Shown: piece after piece, positions 34,777 to 42,856 of the stretch
How positions within the stretch are numbered: position 1 is the first letter of the stretch
How the letters are laid out: each line of letters starts with the position of its first letter
Origin: Bog-159 sp050008575
GTDB lineage: Bacteria > Acidobacteriota > Terriglobia > Bryobacterales > Bryobacteraceae
Direction: 5' to 3'
Assembly (NCBI GenBank): GCA_050008575.1
Contig: JBEKMJ010000038.1
Coordinates: forward strand, 1-64,000
Length of the DNA: 64,000 nt
Program-made: the position numbers and the translations under genes
The notes under the pieces: model-generated
What the model was told of the DNA's origin: nothing
Database searches by the model: none
The model's input: the letters and a program-made list of their open reading frames with translations, nothing else

Positions 34777-35730
34777 ATGACAAAACTCGATCTGACGCGA
34801 AGAACGATCCTGCAGGCTGCGAGCGCCGGAGCGCTCGCATCGTTAACGCAGGCAGCCGGCGCGCCGGCGGGCGTGCCAGCCGGCACACCCAAGATCTGCC
34901 TGGACATCTCGGGACGGCCTCCGGAGGCAGGCGTGGACGAAGGCCGCATGCGCGGCGTGAAGCAGCTTGGCGTGGATCACGTGGTCATGAGCTGGGCAAT
35001 ATGACGATCGTGAGCTTTCCGAACGCCATTTACGGAAGACCGGGTCGGGACGAAGAGATCGAAAAGGTCCGGCAATCATTCGCGCCGCGGGCCGGGTGGG
35101 CCTTCCGGTGATCGAATACAAATTCTATGCATACCGCCTGGTGGAGGGCTACTACGAAGAAATCGGGCGCGCCGGCGCGGGCCTGACCTTCGATTGCGAC
35201 CGCGTGAAGGATCTGCCGGCGCTGCCCACGGAGGGCCTTGCTATTCAGTGAGCAAGGGTTCAACGCCGGTGCCCACCTCCGACGAAGCCCGCGAACTGCT
35301 GCGCGGGATGGATATTTCTACGCCGATCGGGCTGCGCGATCGCGCGATCGTTGCGGCCATGACGTACGCGAATCGCACCCAGCCCGTCGAATGGGATCAC
35401 CTTCGATTGCGGGGTCACGCGCGAGATGGGCCAGGACCCAGTGGAAGTCTGCCGCTATTTCGGATCGCGGGACTGCATCAATCACGTGCATTTCCGGAAC
35501 GTGCGCGTGCGCCAGCCGTACGAGAAGTACACGGAGGTGTTTCTCGACGAAGGCGAGGTGCACATGTTCGCGGTGATGCAGGAGCTGGTGCGGCAGAAGT
35601 ATCCGCGGCTGATTTATCCGGAGCATCCGCGCGCGCTGGATGCCGACCGCGAGCGGCCGGACTTCCATTCGGGCTATCCGGGCTGCGGCGGAACGCGCGC
35701 GCCATGCTGCAGGCGGCGCTCAGACCCTAG
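34777..35730 (+). pseudogene. Mannonate dehydratase (UxuA-like) pseudogene with deletions, frameshifts and a foreign insert
   Basis: The first part (34777-35004) has a Tat-like signal (TRRTILQAASAGALASL) and KICLDISGRPPEAGVDEGR. The second part (35001-35250, itself frameshifted) has FPNAIYGRPGRDEEIEKV and then RLVEGYYEEIGRAGAG and DRVKDLPALPTEG. After an insert of about 110-140 bp, the third part (from about 35390) reads NGITFDCGVTREMGQDPVEV, NHVHFRNVRVRQPYEKYTEV and RLIYPEHPRALDADRERPDF. A last frame change restores RAMLQAALRP and the stop. The part normally between LPTEG and NGITF is gone. Mannonate dehydratase makes 2-keto-3-deoxygluconate from D-mannonate in hexuronate breakdown, but this copy cannot work. 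Confidence 0.85.
35263..35373 (+). mobile_element. Tyrosine recombinase (phage-type integrase) fragment inside the uxuA pseudogene
   Basis: The frame encodes TSDEARELLRGMDISTPIGL followed by RDRAIVAAMTYA. In XerC/D-like integrases the order EEAR-x-LL-x-x-I-D-T-S-T-x-x-G-L-R-D-R-A is found just before the first catalytic Arg motif. Only about 35 codons are present. It is flanked on both sides by mannonate dehydratase sequence, so it arrived by insertion or by rearrangement involving a mobile element. Confidence 0.7.
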
Positions 35731-35752
35731 TACATCGTGAGTATCGCGTTTG

Positions 35753-35872
35753 TGGGGCGGGCAATCCTGCCCGCAGCCGGCTTTCAGCCGGCCTTTGCGA
35801 CCACGACGGGGCGCGCCATGAAAGCGGGAGCCGCCTGAAAGGCGGCTGCGGCCAAAATTGGCCGCCCCACGG
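35753..35872. repeat. Inverted pair of palindromic repeats
   Basis: GTGGGGCGGGCAATCCTGCC followed by cgcagccggctttcagccggc lies at the left. Gccgcctgaaaggcggctgc followed by ggccaaaattggccgccccac lies at the right. The outer ends pair as GTGGGGCGG versus CCGCCCCAC. The layout is the same as at 60719-60871. It fills most of the gap between the uxuA pseudogene and comB. Confidence 0.7.
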
Positions 35873-35921
35873 GTGCAACCGAACTGCCAGTATTCCATAA
35901 CGGACGGTCCGGCGCCTCGCC

Positions 35922-36596
35922 CTACGGCGCTGCGTTCACAAAGCGATCCACTTGCATTAGGGGAACCGTCTTGCTCACCGCGTATTCGGCGGCTATTTCG
36001 ACGTCGCGCGGAAATCCCCGCTGCACCAGCTCCTTTCCGGACGTGCTCCGCAGCACCGCGCCGTGCAGATTGTGCCGGAAGCGCTCGAATGTGGCGATGG
36101 CCGTCTCCGCCTCGGGCGACGGCCGTCCCGGCAGGGCCGCCAGCACCGCTCCCGCGCCGATCAAATCTTCGATCGCGGGACGAAGCGAGCCGTCGCCCCA
36201 CTGCTCTCCGGCGGGAATTACGGCGATGCGCGAACCGTGGGCTTGGGCCTGCGCCGCTACGGCGCGACAGTTCCGCAGGCAAGCCGTGTAAGTGGCGACG
36301 GCGCCCGTCGTCATGCAGAGGGTGCTGCCGTTCGGCGACGGCAGCACCAGGGCGGAGCCCGCCGGGATCGATTGCAACGACGGAGGCGATAGGGAATAGC
36401 CGGCGGCGGACCGCGGCCCGGCCAGCAGCGCACCTTTCGACTGCGCGAATGCGGCAGCCGACTCGTCGCGCCAGCGGTACGGCAATACGGACGCACCCCG
36501 CGCGACGGCGATATCCACGGCGGTGGAGAATGCCAGCACGTCGACGACGATCACGACGTCGCTGATCGGCGCCAGGGCCCGCCCGCCAGACCCCAT
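35922..36596 (-). CDS. comB: 2-phosphosulfolactate phosphatase-like protein (ComB family), N-terminus apparently frameshifted
   Basis: The 224-residue frame has DVVIVVDVLAFSTAVDIAVA, LPYRW, LLAGPRS, LVLPSPNGSTL and PAGEQWGDGSLRPAIEDLIG, the motif series of ComB. ComB is an Mg-dependent acid phosphatase acting on (R)-2-phospho-3-sulfolactate; related proteins may have other substrates. The expected N-terminal sequence is found in a neighbouring frame starting with GTG at 36634 (VHYDQSEYDLRCEWGL). It joins the main frame near the G-rich stretch at about 36580-36590. Either a one-base indel has split the gene, or translation starts at the ATG 36596 and makes a protein lacking about 18 residues. 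The gene lies 11 bp after the DUF4139 gene in the same operon. Confidence 0.75.
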   Translation of the reverse strand: MGSGGRALAPISDVVIVVDVLAFSTAVDIAVARGASVLPYRWRDESAAAFAQSKGALLAGPRSAAGYSLSPPSLQSIPAGSALVLPSPNGSTLCMTTGAVATYTACLRNCRAVAAQAQAHGSRIAVIPAGEQWGDGSLRPAIEDLIGAGAVLAALPGRPSPEAETAIATFERFRHNLHGAVLRSTSGKELVQRGFPRDVEIAAEYAVSKTVPLMQVDRFVNAAP

Positions 36597-36644
36597 TCGC
36601 AGCGAAGGTCGTATTCCGACTGATCGTAGTGCACCGGTACTGGC

Positions 36645-39047
36645 CTACAACTTCACGTCGAAGGACAAGTCTTCGATCATGCGGTCGAGCTCGGCCTGGG
36701 CGGCGTCCTTCTTGGTTTCGAGCTGCGCGATTTCCTGGCGCAAGGTTTCCAGGCGCGTTTCCTGCGTGTTGAGTTGCTGCACGTAGCGCTCGACCAGCGC
36801 CTTCTCCTCGGGACTGCCCTTGAGCGCTTTCATGTTTTCGCGCAGGCGCTGCTGATCGTCGTAGATTTTCTCCATCTCGGCGTCGCGCGCAGCCTTCTGC
36901 TCGTCGAGAGCGCCGATAGCGTCTTTCTGCGCCAGCACCTTGCGCAACGCCTCTTCCACGCTCTTGTCGATGGACCGCTGTTGCACGAACGTGGCGATCA
37001 GCTTACTGTTGATATCGGAAACCGTATAACCGGCCGACACTGGCCGCGCTTCTTCCACCACCAGCGCGGCGGTTTGCTTGGCGCCGACTTCCAGACGAAA
37101 GCGCATCCACGCGGCAGTGGTTTCGATCGGTTGCGCCGCGCTGCGCAGTTGGTAACCGGAGCGCACCGGATGTTCCACGATGACGATGCGCGGCGAATTA
37201 TCCTCGTTTCGGAAGGTGTAAGTCTTCGTCTCCCGGACTTCGCTTTCGTGAGTCATCACGCCGCGATGCACGCGCACGCGAGTCACCCGCTGTTGATTGC
37301 TGCCCTCGGTGGAACTGACGTTCAAAGCCAGATCCGTGGCGTACGATACAAGTCTCTTCTCGTCGGGGCGAATCGGGTCGAAGATGCCTTCGCCGGCGAA
37401 CGTCTCTTCTTCCAGCACGCTGAAGCTGCCGCCATCGAGCGTCAGTCCGCTGGAATTTGTGAGCCACAGCGCGCGTTGCGGGCGCCGCAGACCGGCCTGC
37501 TCGTTCCATACGGAAACCTTTTCCGCGCCGATGGCGGATTGGAGCACCGGCACCAGGGCGGATCGGTTCTTTTGGATGCTGATGGGTTCTTTCAGTTTGT
37601 ATTCGAAGAGGTCGCCCAGTTCTTGCGCGCGCGCGGCGGCCTCCAAGTTGGCGCGTGGGTTGTAAACACCGCCACCGACACCGCCCCCAGCGCCAGGTCC
37701 GTAGCCGGCGCCGCTGCCCCCGCCCACGCCGCCCCGCCGGCCGCCCAGCGCCGCGCCACTGCCCAACGATCTGCCGCCGGCGACGCTCGACATTGCGGAG
37801 CTGGTCGTTTGAGCTTGTTGCGCCGCCGCGGACACCTCCGTTGCCTGCGTGACAGATCCAATCTCCAGGCGCACGTCCTGGCGCCCGGACGTGGCCGCGG
37901 AGGTTACGATGCCATTGACGACCGCCGGCTGGAAGCCCTGCGATGCAACTTCCAGGCGCACCGCGCCTTCCGGTAACGCACGCAGTTCGTAGGTTCCCGC
38001 GGCATTGGTGCTGGTTTCGCCCACCAGCGCGGAGTTCGCGCCGAAGGCCTTAACGAGCGCGCCAACGATCGCGGCTCCGGCCGGGTCCGTGACCGAACCG
38101 GTGAGGCGCGCGCCGCCCGGAATCAGCGTCGACTCGTACGTTTGCGGCGCGGTCGACATACTCTCCGGCAGCGGGATCACGGGCCGCTGCGTAAAATAAG
38201 GCTGCGAGAGATTCTGAATAAACGACTGCGGCGCACCGGCTACCAGAGACAGGCTCACATTCTCCCAATCCTGCCCCACCGTGTTATCCACGATGGCCCA
38301 TCCCTGTAGCCAGGGTTTCGCGCCGGTCTTCGAGTCGAGGACAATACGGTAAGTCGTCTTCCAGACCGGCGCTTCGCTAATGTAACTGACGAACAGATCG
38401 CGCGCACCGGAGCCCGCCGTGGAGATCGTCATCTTGCGGATGTCGGGCTCCCGCGCCGAGGCGACCAGATCGAGAAGGCGCTCGACCTTGCCCGTGAGGC
38501 CGCGGTCCAGCAGCCGCACGGAGAAAGCGGGCGAAATCTCCGTAGTGTGCAACTCGCCCGCGTCGGTCATCAGCGAAAGGTAGTCGATCTCCAGCGTGGT
38601 TCCGCCGGAGATGCGCGTTTTCCGCTCGACGCTGAGCAGCCTGCCGGTGATCGTATTGGACCCGTTGCGCACTTCCAGGCGCGCCCCGCGCAGGGCGCCG
38701 AGGAATTCCGCGAGGGAAGTCTTGTCGTCGGTGGGAATGCGCAGGTCGCCCAGTTGCCGCTCGACGGGAGCAGCCGATCCGTAGGCCACGCCGGTGATGC
38801 GGCCGCCGTTGAGGTCCAGAACGGTCAGCGACTTCAGCACGTCGTTGAGCTGTCCGGATGTGAACGAGACCGTGACTTCCTGGTTATCGCGCACGCGGCC
38901 CAGGTGTTCGAAGTAACCGACCCCATTCTTGTATAGAACGACGCGCTTGATGGGCAGGTTGGCGGAGACATCCGGCGGGCGGTCCTGGGATTGGAGGGCC
39001 GGCGATGCGAGTAAGGTGAACAGCGACAAATGTAAACAAAGGCGCAC
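36645..39047 (-). CDS. Exported DUF4139 protein with an inserted carboxypeptidase-regulatory-like domain and Gly-rich linker
   Basis: The 800-residue product has a signal peptide (RLCLHLSLFTLLASPALQSQ). The N-terminal DUF4140/4139-type start is LPIKRVVLYKNGVGYFEHLG, VSFTSGQLNDVLKSLTVLD. The central DUF4139 core has VSYISEAPVWKTTYRIVLDS and GWAIVDNTVGQDWENVSLSL. A carboxypeptidase-regulatory-like Ig fold (LTGSVTDPAGAAIVGALVKA) is inserted, followed by a Gly-rich stretch (GVGGGSGAGYGPGAGGGVGG). DUF4139 then resumes (LFEYKLKEPISIQKNRSALV), and the C-terminus is a coiled coil. The start is GTG 39047, without a clear Shine-Dalgarno. The gene lies 22 bp after fabD. Function is unknown; an envelope location is likely. 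Confidence 0.75.
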   Translation of the reverse strand: MRLCLHLSLFTLLASPALQSQDRPPDVSANLPIKRVVLYKNGVGYFEHLGRVRDNQEVTVSFTSGQLNDVLKSLTVLDLNGGRITGVAYGSAAPVERQLGDLRIPTDDKTSLAEFLGALRGARLEVRNGSNTITGRLLSVERKTRISGGTTLEIDYLSLMTDAGELHTTEISPAFSVRLLDRGLTGKVERLLDLVASAREPDIRKMTISTAGSGARDLFVSYISEAPVWKTTYRIVLDSKTGAKPWLQGWAIVDNTVGQDWENVSLSLVAGAPQSFIQNLSQPYFTQRPVIPLPESMSTAPQTYESTLIPGGARLTGSVTDPAGAAIVGALVKAFGANSALVGETSTNAAGTYELRALPEGAVRLEVASQGFQPAVVNGIVTSAATSGRQDVRLEIGSVTQATEVSAAAQQAQTTSSAMSSVAGGRSLGSGAALGGRRGGVGGGSGAGYGPGAGGGVGGGVYNPRANLEAAARAQELGDLFEYKLKEPISIQKNRSALVPVLQSAIGAEKVSVWNEQAGLRRPQRALWLTNSSGLTLDGGSFSVLEEETFAGEGIFDPIRPDEKRLVSYATDLALNVSSTEGSNQQRVTRVRVHRGVMTHESEVRETKTYTFRNEDNSPRIVIVEHPVRSGYQLRSAAQPIETTAAWMRFRLEVGAKQTAALVVEEARPVSAGYTVSDINSKLIATFVQQRSIDKSVEEALRKVLAQKDAIGALDEQKAARDAEMEKIYDDQQRLRENMKALKGSPEEKALVERYVQQLNTQETRLETLRQEIAQLETKKDAAQAELDRMIEDLSFDVKL

Positions 39048-39069
39048 GATGATAGCACGGACGTGCAGG

Positions 39070-39996
39070 TTATATGGATAGTTTCTCCAAATCGGCGGGC
39101 TCGCCACAGCGCAAACCGAGCAGGCCCGGATCGATGGAACGCAGCAGACCGGTGAGTACGCCGCCCGCGCCCACTTCGACAAAACGCGCGACACCCTGCG
39201 CCGCGAGATAGCGGATCGAGTCGGCCCAGCGCACCGGGTTGGGCACCTGCTCGTATAGACCCTGGCGCGCCTCCGTGCCCGTGTGGACTTCCCGCGCCTG
39301 CCAGTTGTTCACCAGCGGGCAACCGAGATCCGAAAAGTTCGTGGCGGCCAAATCGGCAGCCAGGCGCTTTTGGGCAGGCTGCATCAGCGCGCAATGGAAC
39401 GGGGCGCTAACCTGCAGCAGAATGGCACGCCGGGCGCCGGCGGCCTTGGCTAGCTCGACGGCGCGATTCACTGCGCCGGCATGCCCGGCGATCACCACCT
39501 GGTCCGGCGCGTTCAGATTCGCGGCGCTCACCACTTCGCCCTGCGCGGCCTGTTGCAGGACGCCTTCCAGCGCGCCCTCGGCGAGGCGCAGCAACGCGGC
39601 CATGGCGCCCACGCCCGGCGGCACGGCTTCCTGCATAAAGCGGCCGCGCCGGCGGACCAGGCGCACGGCATCCGCGAATTGCAGGCTGCCCGCCGCCACC
39701 AGCCCGGAGTATTCTCCCAAGCTGTGGCCGGCCACGTAGTCCGGCGCGAAGCCGCGCTCGGCCAGCACCCGGAAGGCGGCGGTGGAGACGGTAAGCAGCG
39801 CGGGTTGCGTGTTCTCGGTCAGCTTGAGTGCGTCCTCCGGCCCCGCGAAGCATAGGGCCGAAAGCGGGAATCCCAGCGCGTCGTCGGCTTCTTCAAAGAC
39901 GGCGCGCGCCACGGAGAACTGCGCGGCAAGATCTTTGCCCATGCCGGCGAATTGGGATCCTTGTCCGGGAAAGACGAAGGCGGTTTTGGGTGTCAA
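39070..39996 (-). CDS. fabD: Malonyl-CoA:ACP transacylase
   Basis: The 308-residue protein is a full-length FabD. It starts with FVFPGQGSQFAGMGKDL and carries the nucleophile Ser92 in GHSLGEYSGL, the conserved Arg in RRRGRFMQEA, the catalytic His201 in SAPFHCALM and the terminal VEVGAGGVLTGL. It loads malonate onto acyl carrier protein for fatty-acid synthesis in the cytoplasm. It is unusual that the downstream partners are a DUF4139 protein and a ComB homologue instead of fabG, acpP and fabF. The operon order is therefore not the common fab cluster. Confidence 0.95.
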   Translation of the reverse strand: MTPKTAFVFPGQGSQFAGMGKDLAAQFSVARAVFEEADDALGFPLSALCFAGPEDALKLTENTQPALLTVSTAAFRVLAERGFAPDYVAGHSLGEYSGLVAAGSLQFADAVRLVRRRGRFMQEAVPPGVGAMAALLRLAEGALEGVLQQAAQGEVVSAANLNAPDQVVIAGHAGAVNRAVELAKAAGARRAILLQVSAPFHCALMQPAQKRLAADLAATNFSDLGCPLVNNWQAREVHTGTEARQGLYEQVPNPVRWADSIRYLAAQGVARFVEVGAGGVLTGLLRSIDPGLLGLRCGEPADLEKLSI

Positions 39997-40029
39997 AGGC
40001 GATTATAAGCTGGAGCTGTGATAGTAGGG

Positions 40030-40426
40030 ATGTCGACCGTTGCCGTCGTTTCCATCGAAGAATATCTGTCTACCTCCTACCGGCCCGACTGCGACTACGT
40101 GGACGGGGAGGTGCGTGAGCGAAACGTGGGAGAATACGATGTGCGTAATCGATCGGGACCAACCCATCGAGCAGGTCTTCACCACACCGCCGCTCGTCTG
40201 CATTGAGGTTCTCTCGAAAGACGACAGCCTACGCGGCATGCGCGAGCGCTTGGACGACTACCTGAATTTCGGCGTCGCCAATGTGTGGATCCTCGAACCC
40301 GTCTCACGCAAAGCCTGGGTCTGCACCCCGAACGGATTTCTGGAGCCGGAAGGCGGAGTCCTGCCGGCGGCCGGATCTCCGGTCCACCTGCCGCTCGCCG
40401 AAATTTTCACCGATTTGGACCAATAG
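40030..40426 (+). pseudogene. Uma2-family (DUF820) endonuclease-like gene with internal deletion and frameshift
   Basis: The first part has MSTVAVVSIEEYLSTSYRPD and CDYVDGEVRERNVGE. The second part, in another frame, has DQPIEQVFTTPPLVCIEVLS, KDDSLRGMRERLDDYLNFGV and VWILEPVSRKAWV, the C-terminal half of Uma2. The roughly 40 residues usually between them, including part of the restriction-endonuclease-like active site, are absent. A start at GTG 40018 is also possible. The product cannot be functional. Confidence 0.75.
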
Positions 40427-40589
40427 GCAAAGACAGGAATCGCCTACTTTGCCTGAAACGTCTTTCCTTCCAACAGCGTCGTAGGTTATTGCGGCCCATG
40501 GCGGCCGTCAATGCGCGATAATAATCTTAAGGGCCTGTGCGCCGTTTGTGCATTGTTGCAACTGCAAAATTCTAGAGGAGACTTCCGAC

Positions 40590-41270
40590 GTGAAACGAAT
40601 CTGCCGTTACCTTCCCATTCTCTCCCTTTTGTTACTCTGCGTACCTTTCGCCAGCGCGCAGAGTTCCGTCGACTTTATGCTGGGCTTCGGGACCGCGCAT
40701 GACGCCGCCAATGGAGGCGGTCTTGAGGGCCTCGATTCCGTCAATGCGCTCGGCTCATGCACGCCGGGAGCGAACAGCGATGGGTTCTGCCAAAGCAATC
40801 CCGCCCTTGGCGGCTTCTTCCTGGGCATCGGCGGCGACGTAATGCTCTGGAAGCGCTTCGGTATCGGAGCCGCGGCCGACGTGCAGCCCGCGCGCAGCAA
40901 TTATGGCCCTTTGCTATACCGGCAGGCGTTCTACGACGTCAACGGCATATTCCGGCCGGTCAGCACCAAGCGCGTGGTTCTGCAACTGGAAGGCGGGATT
41001 GGCGGAGCGCACACGGGTTTCGGCATTAACGAGACCGGTTGCGTGGGAACCGTGGTTTGCTCCAGCGCCATCGAGCCGGTGGGGAGTACCAACCATTTCG
41101 ATATTCATGCCGGTGTGGGCTTGTCGCTGTTCGTCACGGAACATATCTTCATCCGCCCGCAGTTCGACATACACTACGCGCCAGGGCTGGGGGGCATCAA
41201 CAACCAGTTCAGCAGCAACGTGGTGCCGATGGGCATGGTTTGGGTGGGTTACAGCTTCGGCGACCGGTAG
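40590..41270 (+). CDS. Outer-membrane beta-barrel-like protein
   Basis: The 226-residue product begins with a signal peptide (RYLPILSLLLLCVPFASAQ). Alternating hydrophobic strands follow (FFLGIGGDVMLWKRFGIGAA, VVLQLEGGIGGAHTGFGI, HFDIHAGVGLSLFVTEHIFI, VVPMGMVWVGYSFGDR). This is the pattern of small eight-stranded OmpA/OmpW-like barrels with a terminal aromatic region. Two Cys pairs are in the loops. The GTG start at 40590 has AGAGGAG 9 bp upstream. No specific family can be named. Confidence 0.7.
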   Translation: MKRICRYLPILSLLLLCVPFASAQSSVDFMLGFGTAHDAANGGGLEGLDSVNALGSCTPGANSDGFCQSNPALGGFFLGIGGDVMLWKRFGIGAAADVQPARSNYGPLLYRQAFYDVNGIFRPVSTKRVVLQLEGGIGGAHTGFGINETGCVGTVVCSSAIEPVGSTNHFDIHAGVGLSLFVTEHIFIRPQFDIHYAPGLGGINNQFSSNVVPMGMVWVGYSFGDR

Positions 41271-41277
41271 GTTGGAG

Positions 41278-41302
41278 AAGAGGCGGCCTACGAGGCCGCC
41301 CC
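41278..41302. repeat. Short palindromic repeat between convergent genes
   Basis: Gaggcggcctacgaggccgc followed by cccac is a single hairpin of the ggcggcctacgaggccgcc class, in the 38-bp gap between two convergent genes. Confidence 0.55.
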
Positions 41303-41308
41303 ACCACA

Positions 41309-41581
41309 TCATGAGGCGGCGCGGTATTTATCGCGGCAGGCGGGCGAACAGAAATGCACCGTTTGGCCGTCGATCCGCTTGGTTACCGACGTATCCGCAG
41401 AGACATAGGTCCCGCAAACCGGATCCTTTTTCAACTCGCCGCCTGGGGAAACCGGGGGCGCGGGCTTGCCACGCTGGGCCGCCACCTGTGAGTTCACACC
41501 GCCGAAGATGGATCTGAGGATACTGCGCACCAGCCACAGCACCAACAGTGGCAGGACGACGAAGCGGAACAAGAGGCGCAT
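41309..41581 (-). CDS. Small membrane-anchored YHS/TRASH-like metal-binding protein
   Basis: The 90-residue product has one N-terminal helix (LLFRFVVLPLLVLWLVRSIL) and a C-terminal cysteine motif: KKDPVCGTYVSADTSVT, then HFCSPACRDKY. The C...C-x3-C arrangement matches YHS/TRASH-type zinc or copper-binding knuckles and the PP0621-like family. It probably faces the cytoplasm or periplasm as a small metal-responsive or chaperone-like protein. It is preceded by a terminator-like hairpin that separates it from the TPR gene. Confidence 0.7.
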   Translation of the reverse strand: MRLLFRFVVLPLLVLWLVRSILRSIFGGVNSQVAAQRGKPAPPVSPGGELKKDPVCGTYVSADTSVTKRIDGQTVHFCSPACRDKYRAAS

Positions 41582-41589
41582 GATACGAG

Positions 41590-41611
41590 GGGGCGCTCTT
41601 TCCGGCGCCCC
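41590..41611 (-). terminator. GC-rich hairpin between the TPR gene and the YHS-like gene
   Basis: GGGGCGC (41590-41596) and GCGCCCC (41605-41611) form a perfect 7-bp stem with an 8-base loop, 28 bp after the TPR gene stop. There is no T-tract on the minus strand, so the terminator role is tentative. Confidence 0.4.
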
Positions 41612-41638
41612 TTAACCATTATCGCACCCGGCGTCACC

Positions 41639-42790
41639 TTAGTTCTTTTTGGTGGTCTTCTTCTTGTTGGCGGCGGGATTCACGTATGAAGTGTCCACCG
41701 AACCGGACAGGCTGGCGAGCATGCCTTTGGCGGAATCCGCATCCTTCCCGTCGGGCTTGAGCTGCAAGTACTTTTCGAAGGCTTCGCGGGTTCCCGGCAC
41801 GGGATCGTACTTGCCGTCGGTCCCCAGTTTGGCTTTGCCGATCAGATAGATGCCATATTGATACTGCGCGTCGGCGTAGTTCGGGTCCGCATCGATGGCC
41901 TTCTTGAACGCTTCTCCAGCGGGTTCCGACTGGCCGTTATTCACCAGTAGAGCGCCCAGGTTGAAGTAGTATTTGCCGGCGCTGGGGGGATCGAGCTGAG
42001 CGGCTTTGGCGAGTTCCGCCTGCGCCTCATCGAACTTCTTGGCTTGGGCCAGGGCGAGGCCGTAATTGTTGTGCGTACCCGCATCGTCGGGCTTCAAGGT
42101 CATCGCCTTCTGATAAGCTTCCATCCCCTTGTTGATGGCCTCGTCGTGCTCGGTTCCGGTCTTGGTTTTGGCCAAGGCGACTTCGGAATCGCCCAGATTG
42201 GCCCACACGGCAAACTGGTCGGGGGCCATTTCGGCGGCTTTGGCGAACTGGGTGGATGCCACGTCGTACTGTTTGGCATTCATGGCTTCCTTGCCCGCGT
42301 TGAAGGCGTCGTTGAGCGCCTTACCCTTGGCTTTCAGTTCGGCGCGTTCCTTGGTGGCCTTGTCGAAGGCCGCCTTTTCTTCGGCGCTCATGCCGCGCGC
42401 CTGGTCTTTGCTGAGGTTGCCGGTATCGGCGGCCTGGTTCAGGGCTTTGCGCTTGTCCGCCGCGGCGTGCATGTCGAAGTTGTTGGCCACGGGATCGCCC
42501 AGCCGGGTGCGCACCTTGTCGACAAAATCGACGTCTTTGCCGTCGATCTCGAGCGTGATCTTGTACGTGCCCAGCGGCAGCCCGCCGTAGAAATAGTGTC
42601 CCTTCTTATCCGTCTTTACTTCGTAATGACCTTTGATGTCCTGGCGGTCGATTTTGATCTTCGCGCCTTTCAGCGGCGAGCCGTCTTCGCCCTTGACGTC
42701 TCCCTCCAACGCGGAAGTGGTTTGCGCGAAACCGGCGAGGGCGCAGAACAGGATTCCCAAGGCGGGCAATACTACGTTGCGGTGCTTCAT
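41639..42790 (-). CDS. Exported TPR protein with N-terminal carboxypeptidase-regulatory-like domain
   Basis: The 383-residue product has a signal peptide (NVVLPALGILFCALAGFAQ) and a CarboxypepD_reg-like Ig fold (ALEGDVKGEDGSPLKGAKIK, YFYGGLPLGTYKITLEIDGK). Several TPR units then follow (FAKAAEMAPDQFAVWANLGD, YQKAMTLKPDDAGTHNNYGL, LAKAAQLDPPSAGKYYFNLG, FKKAIDADPNYADAQYQYGI). The C-terminus is Lys-rich. GGAGG precedes the ATG. It is probably a periplasmic scaffold; partners are unknown. Confidence 0.8.
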   Translation of the reverse strand: MKHRNVVLPALGILFCALAGFAQTTSALEGDVKGEDGSPLKGAKIKIDRQDIKGHYEVKTDKKGHYFYGGLPLGTYKITLEIDGKDVDFVDKVRTRLGDPVANNFDMHAAADKRKALNQAADTGNLSKDQARGMSAEEKAAFDKATKERAELKAKGKALNDAFNAGKEAMNAKQYDVASTQFAKAAEMAPDQFAVWANLGDSEVALAKTKTGTEHDEAINKGMEAYQKAMTLKPDDAGTHNNYGLALAQAKKFDEAQAELAKAAQLDPPSAGKYYFNLGALLVNNGQSEPAGEAFKKAIDADPNYADAQYQYGIYLIGKAKLGTDGKYDPVPGTREAFEKYLQLKPDGKDADSAKGMLASLSGSVDTSYVNPAANKKKTTKKN

Positions 42791-42816
42791 GGAACCTCCA
42801 AAACTTTGGATTTGCT

Positions 42817-42829
42817 GGTATTAAATACC
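42817..42829. promoter_or_regulatory. Palindrome GGTATT-A-AATACC upstream of the TPR gene
   Basis: A perfect 6-1-6 inverted repeat lies 27 bp upstream of the TPR start codon, close to the Shine-Dalgarno region. It may be an operator or part of the promoter; nothing else supports it. Confidence 0.3.
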
Positions 42830-42856
42830 CAGTTTACTACATGGCAGTATGTGCGA

